The position numbers were made by a program, and so were the translations under genes. From Gemmatimonadales bacterium UBA7889 (GTDB lineage Bacteria > Gemmatimonadota > Gemmatimonadetes > Longimicrobiales > Gaopeijiaceae), in assembly GCA_002501085.1 (NCBI GenBank), contig DLRL01000019.1:1-64000 (forward strand): a stretch of DNA of 64,000 nucleotides, given 5' to 3'. Shown here one piece after another: positions 45,625 through 55,230 of this stretch (its first letter is position 1; every line of letters starts with the position of its first letter). The notes under the pieces are model-generated. The model had not been told where the DNA came from. It did no database searches and saw only the letters and a program-made list of their open reading frames with translations.

Positions 45625-47556
45625 ATGGGAACGTTCTCCCAATACCATCTCCTGGAGGCCAACATTCGCCGGCTCTTCTTAATCTTACTATTTATGGGGA
45701 TTGGACCCTCGGTCAAATGCCAAGACGTCGATTGGCCAGTCTACGGGGGTGATCCCGGGGGAATGAAGTACTCCGCGCTAACGCAGATCGACCGGGAGAG
45801 CGTCACTGGCCTCGAGGTCGCCTGGACCTGGGATGCAAAAGAGCAGCCAGTGGCGGGTTCCAGTTTGGCATTCAGGGGTGAACGTGTCCGACCTGGACGC
45901 TTCGAAGCCACTCCCATCGTCATCAACGACACTATGTATGTGAGTACACCGTATAGTCGTGTCGTCGCTCTCAATGCACGCACTGGGGAAGAGTACTGGA
46001 GCTACGACCCGCGTGCGTACAGCTGGGGACAGTTGCCTCGTAACTGCGGCTTCTGCCACCGTGGCGTCGCGATGTGGAGCGACGGAAATCAGAGGCGGAT
46101 TTTCATCAATAGTCGTTGGCACTTGATCGCATTGGATGCGGCAACGGGACAGCCAATTGAATCTTTCGGAGTAGGCGGGAAGATTGATCTCACTGAAGGG
46201 CTAATCTGGGAAATCAACAAACTCCACTACACGAATACCTCACCCCCAGTCATCTGGAATGACCTAGTCATCCTCGGAAGCGGGATGCCGGATGATCGGG
46301 TATATCGCCGTAACCCTCCAGGGGACATTCAGGCGTTCGATGTACGGACAGGCACACAAGTCTGGTCTTTCCACACGATTCCACAGCCCGGTGAATTGGG
46401 CAATGACACCTGGGAGGACGAATCCTGGTCTTACACGGGCTCCACAAACGTATGGGCCCCCTTCACGGTCGATAGAGAACGCGGCCTCGTGTACCTACCC
46501 GTTGGTACTCCCAATGGTGACTACTACGGCGGGCACCGAAAGGGCTACAACCTATTTGCAGAGTCTCTCTTATGCTTAGACGCCCGAACCGGTGAGCGTG
46601 TCTGGCACTTTCAGACCGTACATCACGGGATCTGGGACTATGACCCACCAGCCCCCCCGAATCTTGTAACGATAGAAGTGGATGGCCATGTCATCGATGC
46701 GGTAGCTCTAATTACCAAATCTGGCTTCACGTTTGTCTTCGATCGGGTGACAGGGGAGCCTGTGTGGCCAATCGAAGAACGTCAGGTCTCCGTAAGTGAC
46801 GTGCCTGGTGAGCGCACTGCCCCTGCGCAGCCCTTCCCGACTAAGCCCGCTCCGTTCGCTAGGCAGGGTTTCACACTAGATGATGTGATCGACTTCACTC
46901 CGGAAATAAAAGCGGAAGCGATAGAACTGCTTGGGTCTTACCGCCTAGGCCCACTCTTCACACCTCCATCTTTGGAGGGAACGGTTACAATGCCCAGTGC
47001 AACTGGGGCAGCAGGCTGGGGCGGAGCAGCATTCGATCCTAGGACGAATGTGCTCTATATCCCGAGTAAGGATCGCCCACTAGTCCATCAACTGGTAGAA
47101 CCTGAGCCAGGTACTGCAGATGCAAACTATGTGCAACGTTTACGGGGACTAACGGTCTCGGGACTTCCGATCCTAAAACCTCCTTACGGCACACTTACAG
47201 CGATCGATTTGAATTCTGGCGAGCACCTATGGCAGGTTCCACTCGGTGATCAGCCAGGAATCCGAAACCACCCTATGCTCGCCGGTCTGAAGTTGCCCCA
47301 ATTGGGGCGCATGGGTAACGCCGGTCCCCTCATCACAGCTGGGGGACTTGTTTTCCTGAGTGGGTATAACCCCCAACTCTACGCAGTGCATAGTGGCACA
47401 GGTGAAACCATTTGGGAGGGTGACCTCCTAGGCAATGAAGGCACAGCGAACCCGATGACATATGAAACAAGCAATGGGAAACAATTCATCGTGATTGGCG
47501 TAACCGGCTCCAACTCAGACCGAGGCCTCATAGCGTTTGCTCTACCAAACGAATAG
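45625..47556 (+). CDS. PQQ-dependent dehydrogenase (quinoprotein) 1, with CxxCH
   Basis: This 643-aa eight-bladed beta-propeller of the glucose/alcohol quinoprotein type has a probable N-terminal signal (RRLFLILLFMGIGPSVKC). DWPVYGGDPGGMKYSALTQI is the usual mature start. Propeller tryptophan-docking repeats such as VVALNARTGEEYW and LLCLDARTGERVWHFQ recur, and HHGIWDYDPPAPPN carries the expected catalytic Asp. Unusually, CGFCHRGV (141-148) contains a CxxCH heme-type motif where the paralogue at 59.9 kb reads TNRGV. Its substrate is unknown, and PQQ biosynthesis genes are not in the window. It lies divergent from the ThuA gene. Confidence 0.9.
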   Translation: MGTFSQYHLLEANIRRLFLILLFMGIGPSVKCQDVDWPVYGGDPGGMKYSALTQIDRESVTGLEVAWTWDAKEQPVAGSSLAFRGERVRPGRFEATPIVINDTMYVSTPYSRVVALNARTGEEYWSYDPRAYSWGQLPRNCGFCHRGVAMWSDGNQRRIFINSRWHLIALDAATGQPIESFGVGGKIDLTEGLIWEINKLHYTNTSPPVIWNDLVILGSGMPDDRVYRRNPPGDIQAFDVRTGTQVWSFHTIPQPGELGNDTWEDESWSYTGSTNVWAPFTVDRERGLVYLPVGTPNGDYYGGHRKGYNLFAESLLCLDARTGERVWHFQTVHHGIWDYDPPAPPNLVTIEVDGHVIDAVALITKSGFTFVFDRVTGEPVWPIEERQVSVSDVPGERTAPAQPFPTKPAPFARQGFTLDDVIDFTPEIKAEAIELLGSYRLGPLFTPPSLEGTVTMPSATGAAGWGGAAFDPRTNVLYIPSKDRPLVHQLVEPEPGTADANYVQRLRGLTVSGLPILKPPYGTLTAIDLNSGEHLWQVPLGDQPGIRNHPMLAGLKLPQLGRMGNAGPLITAGGLVFLSGYNPQLYAVHSGTGETIWEGDLLGNEGTANPMTYETSNGKQFIVIGVTGSNSDRGLIAFALPNE

Positions 47557-47587
47557 CACTCGTGGCTAGCTACACGGACAAAGACTC

Positions 47588-48940
47588 CTACCTGCCGCCA
47601 CCGCCGCCACCACCACCACGGTACGCCGCCATCGCAGCTGCACCTCCTGCTCCACGGAACCTGTTGTTTACAACATTATTGAAGATCGAGCCGAATTGAA
47701 CTGAAAACCCTACAGTGAGCCCATAGTTGAAGTCTGTGGCTCTCGTGCGAAGTCTCAGGAGGGCTTCCTCGTCTGTCACGCCACCAGCAGATAAATAAAT
47801 CTGATCGTCGACCCAACCGATATCCCCACGAGCGTTTACACTGAACCCTCTCACAATCCTAAAGTCCACATCGCCACGGAGTGAAACGTTGTGACGGTCA
47901 ATATCGTGAAGGTAGTGCGATGCTCGAACGGTGATTCCGGCATCACCCCAAGGCTGGCGCTGGGAGAGTTCGATCTCCAAAGAGTGTTCCCACTTGGTCT
48001 CTTCTAATTGTCCGAATACGGTCTCCTCGATGTAGTCCCGGTACGCGGGACCAATATTATAGAAGACGGTTAGCGACCGCCTGGTCGCTTCATCATAGGG
48101 GAAGAAACTGTACTCAATTGCAGGTGTTAGTTCAGCCCTGAAGTTTTGGTTGGAACGGGTTGAGCGAGATACTTGGCTCAGGGCACCAATCGACCAATTC
48201 TCACTCAGTGCATACGTGATCATTTGGCTGAGATTCCAGTCTGTACGCTGATCAGTGAACGTCCCATCCTCTAACTCAAACTCAACCCGGTTAAGATTAG
48301 CATATCCGAAGAAATTGATCTTCCATGTAGGCGATACGCGGGATGCGGAGAGGCTAGTGTTCAGCCGGACGCTCGAACGAGTTTCCTCCCCATCTAGGTT
48401 GCCACTCCCGTTGAAACGGAAAAACCAGAGGTTCCACGGGTCATCTATTTCTCCCTGCGATACCAAGCGCGCGCCCACCGGACCTTCAGATGTAATGTCG
48501 GAACCCTGGAGTGTGACAATCCCCCGAAACCCAGACTGATTTGCGAAGTTTGCAAGACTAATACCTAGCGCATGTGTAATCCCATCCAGCCGTTCTCGGT
48601 CAGTATCCGTGGATAATGCTTGAAAAAGGCTTCTGTCCTCATATCCGCCATATTCACCATAGCCGATCAAGTCGACCTGGTATTCACGACCGCCGGAACC
48701 CGTGGTCAGGCTGGTCATGATGACATGAACATCTGCAACCTCACGATCCCGAACCCAATTCACCCAGGTGATCTCGGTACGGTAGTACTCAGAGTTGCAG
48801 TCTCTGCCGTCACAATCGAAGAATACATTGGGTCGAGGATCTGAGGCCTCGCCTTCCACTTGTTGGGTAGAGATAGGAGCCGCTATCAGTACAACCCATA
48901 AAAGCCCCAAGATTCCGCTGCATTTATGGCTAAGTGGCAT
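47588..48940 (-). CDS. Exported beta-rich protein, barrel-like, poly-Gly tail
   Basis: No family recognised with certainty. I start at the ATG giving MPLSHKCSG, which is followed by a signal peptide (GLLWVVLIAAPISTQQ); the frame runs 29 codons further upstream but that part is not signal-like. About 450 aa. The first half contains VFFDCDGRDCNSEYYRTEI and a possible surface domain. The second half alternates polar and aromatic residues in strands about ten long (SWKINFFGYANLNRVEFEL, RSLTVFYNIGPAYRDYI), as in outer-membrane beta-barrels. It ends in Ala/Gly-rich sequence with a run of nine glycines and then Arg. It follows amidase 1 by about 90 bases on the same strand. Confidence 0.7.
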   Translation of the reverse strand: MPLSHKCSGILGLLWVVLIAAPISTQQVEGEASDPRPNVFFDCDGRDCNSEYYRTEITWVNWVRDREVADVHVIMTSLTTGSGGREYQVDLIGYGEYGGYEDRSLFQALSTDTDRERLDGITHALGISLANFANQSGFRGIVTLQGSDITSEGPVGARLVSQGEIDDPWNLWFFRFNGSGNLDGEETRSSVRLNTSLSASRVSPTWKINFFGYANLNRVEFELEDGTFTDQRTDWNLSQMITYALSENWSIGALSQVSRSTRSNQNFRAELTPAIEYSFFPYDEATRRSLTVFYNIGPAYRDYIEETVFGQLEETKWEHSLEIELSQRQPWGDAGITVRASHYLHDIDRHNVSLRGDVDFRIVRGFSVNARGDIGWVDDQIYLSAGGVTDEEALLRLRTRATDFNYGLTVGFSVQFGSIFNNVVNNRFRGAGGAAAMAAYRGGGGGGGGR

Positions 48941-49029
48941 CGTTGCCTTGTATCTAGTCGGGACAAGTGCGAGTAGGGCGTTACCAAAACCGAGACACCC
49001 GAGTGGCTCAGTTAGTTGAAACCCCAAAC

Positions 49030-50646
49030 TCAGTTGCTGCCCTGATCCATCAGTTCGGGAGCACGGCGAGACATGACTGCCTGTTCAAAAATATAGGCAT
49101 AACCGAGTAAATCACCCTCAGTCCACATGTCCCCGATGAAAGCTAATACGAACGGCGTATTATCCTCATAGTATGCATACGGGACAGTCACAACTGGGAC
49201 CCCAAAGTCATTGATAATGTTACTCGGCAACTCTGGCCAATTATTCGGGTTGTAATCCGGACGGTCTGGATCTTCGACTAGATCCCGGTTAGGTGCACCC
49301 GCCTGGGGGAAAAAAAGAGCATCGAGTTCATAGTCCGCCATTACACTGCGGAAGAGTTCTCTGATCTCCATGCGCCAAGACTGAAATGCGTCACCCTCCT
49401 CTGTAGCACCGGGTCTAGCGGGTGGAGTACGCCTTCTTTCACCCTGCCCACCACGTCCTCTGCCACCACGACCGAATAACTCTCCCGACAGTTCCTCCCA
49501 TTCTTCTATACTGTGAAATGCTGCATCCGAGCCAAGGCCTTGGAGGTAGATCTGCCTGTCGTATGCCCCCTGCGATGGGACGCCCGGTCGCTCGCCGTAG
49601 AGCTCTATAAAGGCTGACCCTGCAAATGGATCTTCGATGACCACTGCCCCAAGGTCTGTGAGGGTAGAAATGGCCTCCCGATAAACTGTCTCAGTTTTAG
49701 GGTCCAAGGGGAGCCAGCGCTCTCGCCAACCCGACCCAACAAGACCAAAACGCTTCCCTTCAATGGCTGCTTCAGCAAGAGCACTCGCATATCCGTTTTC
49801 TGGGATGTGATCCACCGCGGCGAATGTCGCGAAATCATCTGTTGTCGGACCGGCAATGATATCTAGGGTCACAGCTGCGTCGTATACATTTTTTGCCATC
49901 GGCCCAACCACATCGACGTAACTCCCGTTGATCGGGTAGACACCTTCTAGTGGAACAAGCCCATATGTTGGTTTTACGCCCACTAATGCTTGAGCGGATG
50001 AGGGATTCTGTATCGATCCTCCGGTCTCAGTCCCCAACCCCAGCACAGCAAAGCTTGCATTGACCGCGGTAGCGGTGCCTCCGCTAGAGCCACCTGGAGC
50101 CTTGGTAACGTTGTAGGGGTTAAGGGTGACACCAGCGACAGAGCTGTTTGTGCGTGTCCCGTGTCCCGCAAAATCAGGAAGATTTGTCTTGCCAAGAATA
50201 ATCGCCCCAGCATCACGCAGTCGCTCTACAGCGGCGGCATCGTCGCTAGGAATCATATCGATTCCGCCCATTGCGGTACTGAAACCCCAGAACCCCGCGG
50301 TCGTCACGAGCCCGCTGTAATCCATGTTGTCCTTAATGACAACCGGAACTCCATGGAGTGGGCCCCTTGGGCCAGAAGAGCGATACTCTTCGTCGAGACG
50401 CGCTGCTATGTCTAAAGCCTCGGGGTTCATCGATATGAACGCATTATAGTAGTCCTCGTAGCGATCGATACGCTCGAGAAACGCCTTGGTCAGGTCCACA
50501 GATGTGTACTCCCCAGCGGCGTAAGCTTCCTGGATCGCCTCCGTGGTCAGTTCGACCAAATCAATACCCTGACCAACCAGCATCCCCGGCCTAAGTAGAG
50601 CTAGTAGAACCGAAGCTATGCTAACAAACGACGGTGAGTTCATCAT
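49030..50646 (-). CDS. Exported amidase (amidase-signature family) 1
   Basis: This protein is about 538 aa from the ATG at 50646 (an in-frame GTG lies 9 bases further upstream). A signal peptide (FVSIASVLLALLRPGMLVGQG) exports it. The Ser-cisSer-Lys triad is intact: Lys in VVIKDNMD, cis-Ser in GGSSGGTAT and the nucleophile Ser in GTETGGSIQNP. It hydrolyses an amide; the family also includes peptide amidases and Glu-tRNA amidotransferase subunits. A low-complexity RGGRGRGGQG stretch interrupts the C-terminal third. It follows the M20 gene by about 25 bases and precedes the poly-Gly barrel-like protein. Confidence 0.92.
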   Translation of the reverse strand: MMNSPSFVSIASVLLALLRPGMLVGQGIDLVELTTEAIQEAYAAGEYTSVDLTKAFLERIDRYEDYYNAFISMNPEALDIAARLDEEYRSSGPRGPLHGVPVVIKDNMDYSGLVTTAGFWGFSTAMGGIDMIPSDDAAAVERLRDAGAIILGKTNLPDFAGHGTRTNSSVAGVTLNPYNVTKAPGGSSGGTATAVNASFAVLGLGTETGGSIQNPSSAQALVGVKPTYGLVPLEGVYPINGSYVDVVGPMAKNVYDAAVTLDIIAGPTTDDFATFAAVDHIPENGYASALAEAAIEGKRFGLVGSGWRERWLPLDPKTETVYREAISTLTDLGAVVIEDPFAGSAFIELYGERPGVPSQGAYDRQIYLQGLGSDAAFHSIEEWEELSGELFGRGGRGRGGQGERRRTPPARPGATEEGDAFQSWRMEIRELFRSVMADYELDALFFPQAGAPNRDLVEDPDRPDYNPNNWPELPSNIINDFGVPVVTVPYAYYEDNTPFVLAFIGDMWTEGDLLGYAYIFEQAVMSRRAPELMDQGSN

Positions 50647-50673
50647 CAGATGCACGGTGTAAAATCCGACCCG

Positions 50674-52320
50674 TCAAGAACCACCGGGTACGCTGCCCAC
50701 AGGTACATCCTCTTCAGAGATCGGCCGCGTGCGGATCGTTGGATACTCAATTCCGAGTTGTTCCAGATACGTACTAAAGCGATTCGAATCGTAGTAATAA
50801 GGCCGCATTTCCGGCCGCCATCGTGCCATGATCTCTTCATTGAGCCAGATCGCTGGCTGGTCTGTTGGTGATATGAATGGCGTGTAGACGGTCTCTGCAG
50901 TTTGGACGTCGTTGAAGTAAGTCCATGCCGCCTCAACCGTCTCACCGTCTAGGAAGAGGTCTAGAAGTGTACGCGCCTGAACCCTAGCCCCTGCGACCGC
51001 ACCCTTGTGAGCAATCGGAGTCGCCATCGCGATTCCATTTGCCCAGTTATGTCCTGGGCCGCCAGACATATTGGATGGATAACTCAACGTGACGGTCGGC
51101 ATGTTCCACGAAACATCTCCGATATCATCGGATCCACCACCAAGGGATTGAGAAAGATCAACCGGCCCCCGTAAAGCACGAATGGAGTCAGCCAAGCCAG
51201 TTACATCTACACCCATCTCTCTCTGGAACGCTTCCGCAAACCGGACATCATCCTCACTCCAGTCCGGCAGTCCAACCGCTTGAATGTTCGAGTAAGTGAC
51301 CTCAGCAACGGGCTTGCTGAAGTGGCGTCCCCAAGCTGCTCCCACCGTCATGATCGTATCGACTTCTGTGCCAGTCATCAGGGCAGCACCCTCAGCCATC
51401 AGGACCGCAGCATCGTACTGCTCTTTTGTGAGCTCATAATCACGCTCTCGGAAATAGAACCAGATTGTAGCAGTCTGAGGAACCACATTCGGCTGATCCC
51501 CACCCTCAACTATGATATAGTGCGACCTAGCTGCAGGTCTCAGGTGTTCCCGCTTGAACTCCCAACCTTGGGCCATAAGCATAATTGCGTCGAGTGCTGA
51601 CCGGCCTCGCCAGGGTGACCCTGCTGAGTGCGCAGTCTCGCCTGTGAAGCGGAACTGGACGGACCAGAGGGCATTACCGCCTCCCTGACCCCAGGAAACA
51701 CCAAAATTATTACCAACGTGAGTGAAAAGGTTTACGTCTACATCTTCGAAGACCCCTTCCCTAACGAAGTAAGCCTTTGAAGCAACCTGCTCCTCAGCAA
51801 CACCAGGCCAGATCAGAAGAGTCCCATTTACTCCTTCGCGTTCCATGAGTTCTTTAACCACGATTGCCGCGACAATATTCACAGCCTGACCAGAGTTGTG
51901 GCCCTCACCATGTCCAGGTGCCATCGACAAAATCGGATCACGATACGCAACGCCAGGCTTCTGGTTGGACTGAGGGATTCCATCAACATCAGAACCCAAA
52001 GCAATCACCGGTTCACCTGAGCCGTTTGACCACGTCGCCGTCCAGGCGCTTGGCATCCCCGCAACTCCCAACTCAATATCGAAACCTTCTTCCTCTAGGA
52101 GCCCTGTGAGGTACCGCTGAGTCTCGAACTCCTGCATCCCAAGCTCACCAAAAGAGAACAGGTGATCGACAATCTCCTGAGCAAGCTTCGCCCGATCGCG
52201 AATCATCTGCTCTGCCTCTGCCTTAAGGTCCTCGAGTCTTGAGTCCTGTTGAGCCACGAGATTCGGCACGAGCGTTAAAGCTGCAATCATTACTGCCAAC
52301 AGAAGAGATACGTGACGCAT
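50674..52320 (-). CDS. Exported M20-family amidohydrolase (AbgB-like) 1
   Basis: This protein is 548 aa from MRHVSLLLAV at 52320, which has GGAG ten bases upstream; the open frame to 52392 overlaps the divergent gene and is not likely. A signal peptide is followed by an M20 catalytic core with the metal-binding SDVDGIPQS and GHGEGHNSGQA region, AEEQ (general base Glu pair), and GGSDDIGDVSW with the final GPGHNWAN histidine. The dimerisation domain insert is present. AbgB-type enzymes cleave N-acyl or p-aminobenzoyl-glutamate amides. A near-identical paralogue lies at 55.2-56.9 kb. It is divergent from the HDAC-family gene. Confidence 0.9.
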   Translation of the reverse strand: MRHVSLLLAVMIAALTLVPNLVAQQDSRLEDLKAEAEQMIRDRAKLAQEIVDHLFSFGELGMQEFETQRYLTGLLEEEGFDIELGVAGMPSAWTATWSNGSGEPVIALGSDVDGIPQSNQKPGVAYRDPILSMAPGHGEGHNSGQAVNIVAAIVVKELMEREGVNGTLLIWPGVAEEQVASKAYFVREGVFEDVDVNLFTHVGNNFGVSWGQGGGNALWSVQFRFTGETAHSAGSPWRGRSALDAIMLMAQGWEFKREHLRPAARSHYIIVEGGDQPNVVPQTATIWFYFRERDYELTKEQYDAAVLMAEGAALMTGTEVDTIMTVGAAWGRHFSKPVAEVTYSNIQAVGLPDWSEDDVRFAEAFQREMGVDVTGLADSIRALRGPVDLSQSLGGGSDDIGDVSWNMPTVTLSYPSNMSGGPGHNWANGIAMATPIAHKGAVAGARVQARTLLDLFLDGETVEAAWTYFNDVQTAETVYTPFISPTDQPAIWLNEEIMARWRPEMRPYYYDSNRFSTYLEQLGIEYPTIRTRPISEEDVPVGSVPGGS

Positions 52321-52440
52321 GGAATTTGTTCTCCGGTGAGTCCTGGGTTCCAAGGGAGCGATACGAATGCCATCCTCGCTTGTCTTGGGCAAGTGGCCAC
52401 GAGAAGATTGCTAGGCTTTTCCTCGTACGGAGCTACATCT

Positions 52441-53457
52441 ATGACTAGAACCCGGAGAGTATTTCTCAGCGACTTGACGAAGAGCCTATTGGCCGTAGGA
52501 GCAATGCCTAACCCATTCGTGAGCAGTACTGTCTCGCCAAGCCAGACGGGTACAGGGCTCATCACAGATCCGAGGTACCTTGAGCACGAGTTACCTGATC
52601 GTGCCGGCGAGCCACACCCAGAGCGGCCATTACGATTGATCCGAATTGCACAAGCTTTTGCCGAGCGCGGCCTCGACTCAGACTTGACCAAGCTACAACT
52701 GCATTCTGATGCGATGCCCTTCATTCGCAGTCACCATACCCCAGAGCATGTGGATGCCGTTCGGGAAATCGAAGTGACAGGTGAAATTGCAGAACTTGCT
52801 GTATCAGGAGCCTTAGGCGCGATTGACGCTGTGGCAAATGGACAGGTGCGTAATGCGTTTTGTGCTCTCAGGCCTCCGGGGCATCACGCTAACAATACTG
52901 GACAGGAAGAGGGTTTTTGTTTTTACAGCAACGCGGCAGTCGCTGCTAGGTACGCGCAACTCAGGCACGGTTTTGAAAAGATCTTGATCGTTGACTGGGA
53001 CTACCATCATGGAAACGCAACCCAAAATGCGTTCTACGATGACCCCAGCGTGCTCTTTTTTTCAGCTCATGACTGGCAAGCATATCCCGGCACAGGAGAC
53101 CCCTCACTCCGTGGAGATGGAGAAGGTTCAGGACTCAACCTGAATGTTCACCTGGATTGCGGATCAAAGGATATCGATATGCTCAGGCATTGGGACAATG
53201 TGCTGTTGCCGGCCGTAAGCAACTTCCAACCGGACTTCGTCATTGTGTCCGCGGGTTTCGACAGTCGTATGGATGACCTACTTGGCTGCTTCGACCTTAC
53301 TGACGATGTATTTCGGCGCATGACACGAACTACAATGGATATAGCCAATGACTACTGCGGTGGACGTCTGGTCTCGCTACTAGAGGGTGGTTACAACGTA
53401 GACGGAACAGCGATTGCCGCAGCGGCACACGTTGAGACGCTACTCGACGGCCTATAA
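52441..53457 (+). CDS. HDAC-family deacetylase with Tat-type signal
   Basis: This zinc amidohydrolase of the histone deacetylase/acetylpolyamine amidohydrolase/AcuC superfamily is about 338 aa from the ATG at 52441; the frame is open upstream to 52312 but that part overlaps the divergent gene. MTRTRRVFLSDLTKS matches a twin-arginine motif (RRVFL). Active-site blocks are intact: RPPGHHANN, the zinc ligands in DWDYHHGN and SAGFDSRMDDLLG, and the catalytic Tyr in EGGYNVDG. Such enzymes deacetylate proteins, polyamines or other acetyl-amides; an exported position would argue for a small-molecule substrate. A hairpin terminator follows. Confidence 0.9.
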   Translation: MTRTRRVFLSDLTKSLLAVGAMPNPFVSSTVSPSQTGTGLITDPRYLEHELPDRAGEPHPERPLRLIRIAQAFAERGLDSDLTKLQLHSDAMPFIRSHHTPEHVDAVREIEVTGEIAELAVSGALGAIDAVANGQVRNAFCALRPPGHHANNTGQEEGFCFYSNAAVAARYAQLRHGFEKILIVDWDYHHGNATQNAFYDDPSVLFFSAHDWQAYPGTGDPSLRGDGEGSGLNLNVHLDCGSKDIDMLRHWDNVLLPAVSNFQPDFVIVSAGFDSRMDDLLGCFDLTDDVFRRMTRTTMDIANDYCGGRLVSLLEGGYNVDGTAIAAAAHVETLLDGL

Positions 53458-53493
53458 CTCAAACACCTGGCTCACTCGGTGGGAATACTATAA

Positions 53494-53527
53494 CGGGGTG
53501 CCGCAGCCCTATGCTCGCGGCACCCCG
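53494..53527. terminator. Hairpin between convergent HDAC-family and amidase genes
   Basis: The arms 53494-53504 and 53517-53527 form an 11-bp GC-rich stem with a 12-base loop in the 77-bp convergent gap. Neither strand has a T-run, so it is a probable but not proven shared terminator. Confidence 0.5.
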
Positions 53528-53534
53528 CAACAGC

Positions 53535-55175
53535 CTACATATCTGGAAGAGTCGGCCTTCTCAGATGCCAATCGGTCACGGACTGGAAAGCATGTGCCAC
53601 ATTAAGAATCTTATCGTCAGCAAATAGATCGCCCACAATCGTAGTCGTGAGCGGCATCGTGGTTGGTGTCTCAGAATCGGGATTACGCACCCCAAAATCA
53701 TACTGAACGATAGTTGCGGGGTGTCCGGTATCATTCGTCAGGCCTACTTCCCCGGAACCACTCACAAACATATCGAACCCATCCATAGCCTCTTGCATTC
53801 TTTTCATGAAGATGAGGCGCCGTCTCTGGCCGTTGACATAGTCCATCGCTCGCGCATCCCGACCGCGACGGAAACGGCCTCTGCGCCGAGCCTCGCCCTC
53901 TTCGAGGTCCTGGGGGATCGGTTCTGGCTCAACCCCACCCGGCGCTACGTGATAGTCGAATGCTGCCGCCGAATCCGCGCCGAGTTGGTCAGATCGGAAT
54001 TCGGGGAGCTCATTCATCTCTTTGAGGTTTGCACCTAAGTCTGAGAGTTTTTCGAGGAAAGACTCAGGGGCGTCGTCTGTGAACCCAATGCGGTATGACC
54101 CCACATCCGGCCTCCGGTCGAATATGAACGGAGCAGTGATCGTCGCAGGATCTTGCTCACTCGCTCCATGAATCTCATTGAAGACCAGTGCACAGTCCTC
54201 GATGGTGCGACACATCGGGCCTGCCTTGTCCATGCTCCACGAAAGGACCATACCACCGTATCTGCTCACCCTGCCGAAGGTTGGTCGAAGCGCGCTGAGA
54301 CCGTTACGCCGGGAAGGTGAGACGATCGACCCCCGGGTCTCGGTGCCAATTGAAAATGCAACACAACCCGCTGCAGTTGCCGAACCAGGGCCGGCAGAAG
54401 AGCCGCTCGAGCCTTCTTGGACATTCCAGGGGTTCTTTGTCCGACCTCTGAACCAACGGTCACCACTAGCGAATTCGCCTGTTGCTAGCTTCGCAATCAA
54501 TACGGCACCTGCCTCTCGTAGTCGGACCACAAGCTCGGCATCTTCGTTGATTACTTGGTTTTCGAACTCGGCCGAGCCCCATGTAGTACGAGCTCCTGTG
54601 ACTGAAAAGAGGTCCTTTACACCGTACGGGATCCCGTGAAGTGGCCCTCTCCAGTTTCCGCTGCGGAGGTCTATGTCTGCCTGTTGGGCCTCTTCACGAG
54701 CGCGATCCTCAAGAATCGTCACTGCACATAGTAGAATTGGATCGTAACGCTTGATTCTGTCGAGATAGATTTCTGTAAGGTCGACGGATGAGATTCGGCG
54801 CGAGCGTACCAGTGCAGACAGTCGATGTACCGGGAGAAATGCAATATCCTCCTCATTTGTTGGCACGGCACCTCGCCACGGGCGAACACGGATAGCTGGC
54901 CGGTCGAACATCCTTGGACCGTGCTCTCGCCATAGTTTTTCCATTAGGGATCCCGTACCACCGGGATATGCTTGGAAAACCAATGCCGGGTGCTCGCCTT
55001 GGCCCAGTTGAATCGGTGAAGCTGCTTCCTGCTCTTGTTCGATCCATCTAGGAAACGCGGGATCTGTCGCCTCAAGAGCCAGCGGGTGTACTGCGCCCGC
55101 AGCCGCGGCTGCCGCGGCTGCCATGAGAAAATCACGACGCTCTATACCGTTTCGTTTCTCGTTCTTCTCTCCCAT
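53535..55175 (-). CDS. Exported amidase (amidase-signature family) 2, Tat-type
   Basis: This protein is 546 aa from the ATG at 55175, six bases from GGAGG (a second ATG at 55178 is also possible). The twin-arginine signal is ERRDFLMAAAAAAAAGAVHPLALEA. The triad is complete: Lys in YGVKDLFS, cis-Ser in EGSSGSSAGPG and the nucleophile Ser in GTETRGSIVSP. It is only distantly related to amidase 1, so the two differ in substrate or age. It directly follows the second M20 gene (about 55 bases), the same order as in the 49-52 kb pair. Confidence 0.92.
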   Translation of the reverse strand: MGEKNEKRNGIERRDFLMAAAAAAAAGAVHPLALEATDPAFPRWIEQEQEAASPIQLGQGEHPALVFQAYPGGTGSLMEKLWREHGPRMFDRPAIRVRPWRGAVPTNEEDIAFLPVHRLSALVRSRRISSVDLTEIYLDRIKRYDPILLCAVTILEDRAREEAQQADIDLRSGNWRGPLHGIPYGVKDLFSVTGARTTWGSAEFENQVINEDAELVVRLREAGAVLIAKLATGEFASGDRWFRGRTKNPWNVQEGSSGSSAGPGSATAAGCVAFSIGTETRGSIVSPSRRNGLSALRPTFGRVSRYGGMVLSWSMDKAGPMCRTIEDCALVFNEIHGASEQDPATITAPFIFDRRPDVGSYRIGFTDDAPESFLEKLSDLGANLKEMNELPEFRSDQLGADSAAAFDYHVAPGGVEPEPIPQDLEEGEARRRGRFRRGRDARAMDYVNGQRRRLIFMKRMQEAMDGFDMFVSGSGEVGLTNDTGHPATIVQYDFGVRNPDSETPTTMPLTTTIVGDLFADDKILNVAHAFQSVTDWHLRRPTLPDM

Positions 55176-55230
55176 CATTTTCCTCCTGTCTATCTGCAAA
55201 GGTATTCGAGTATTCCGACGTGCTTATCCC

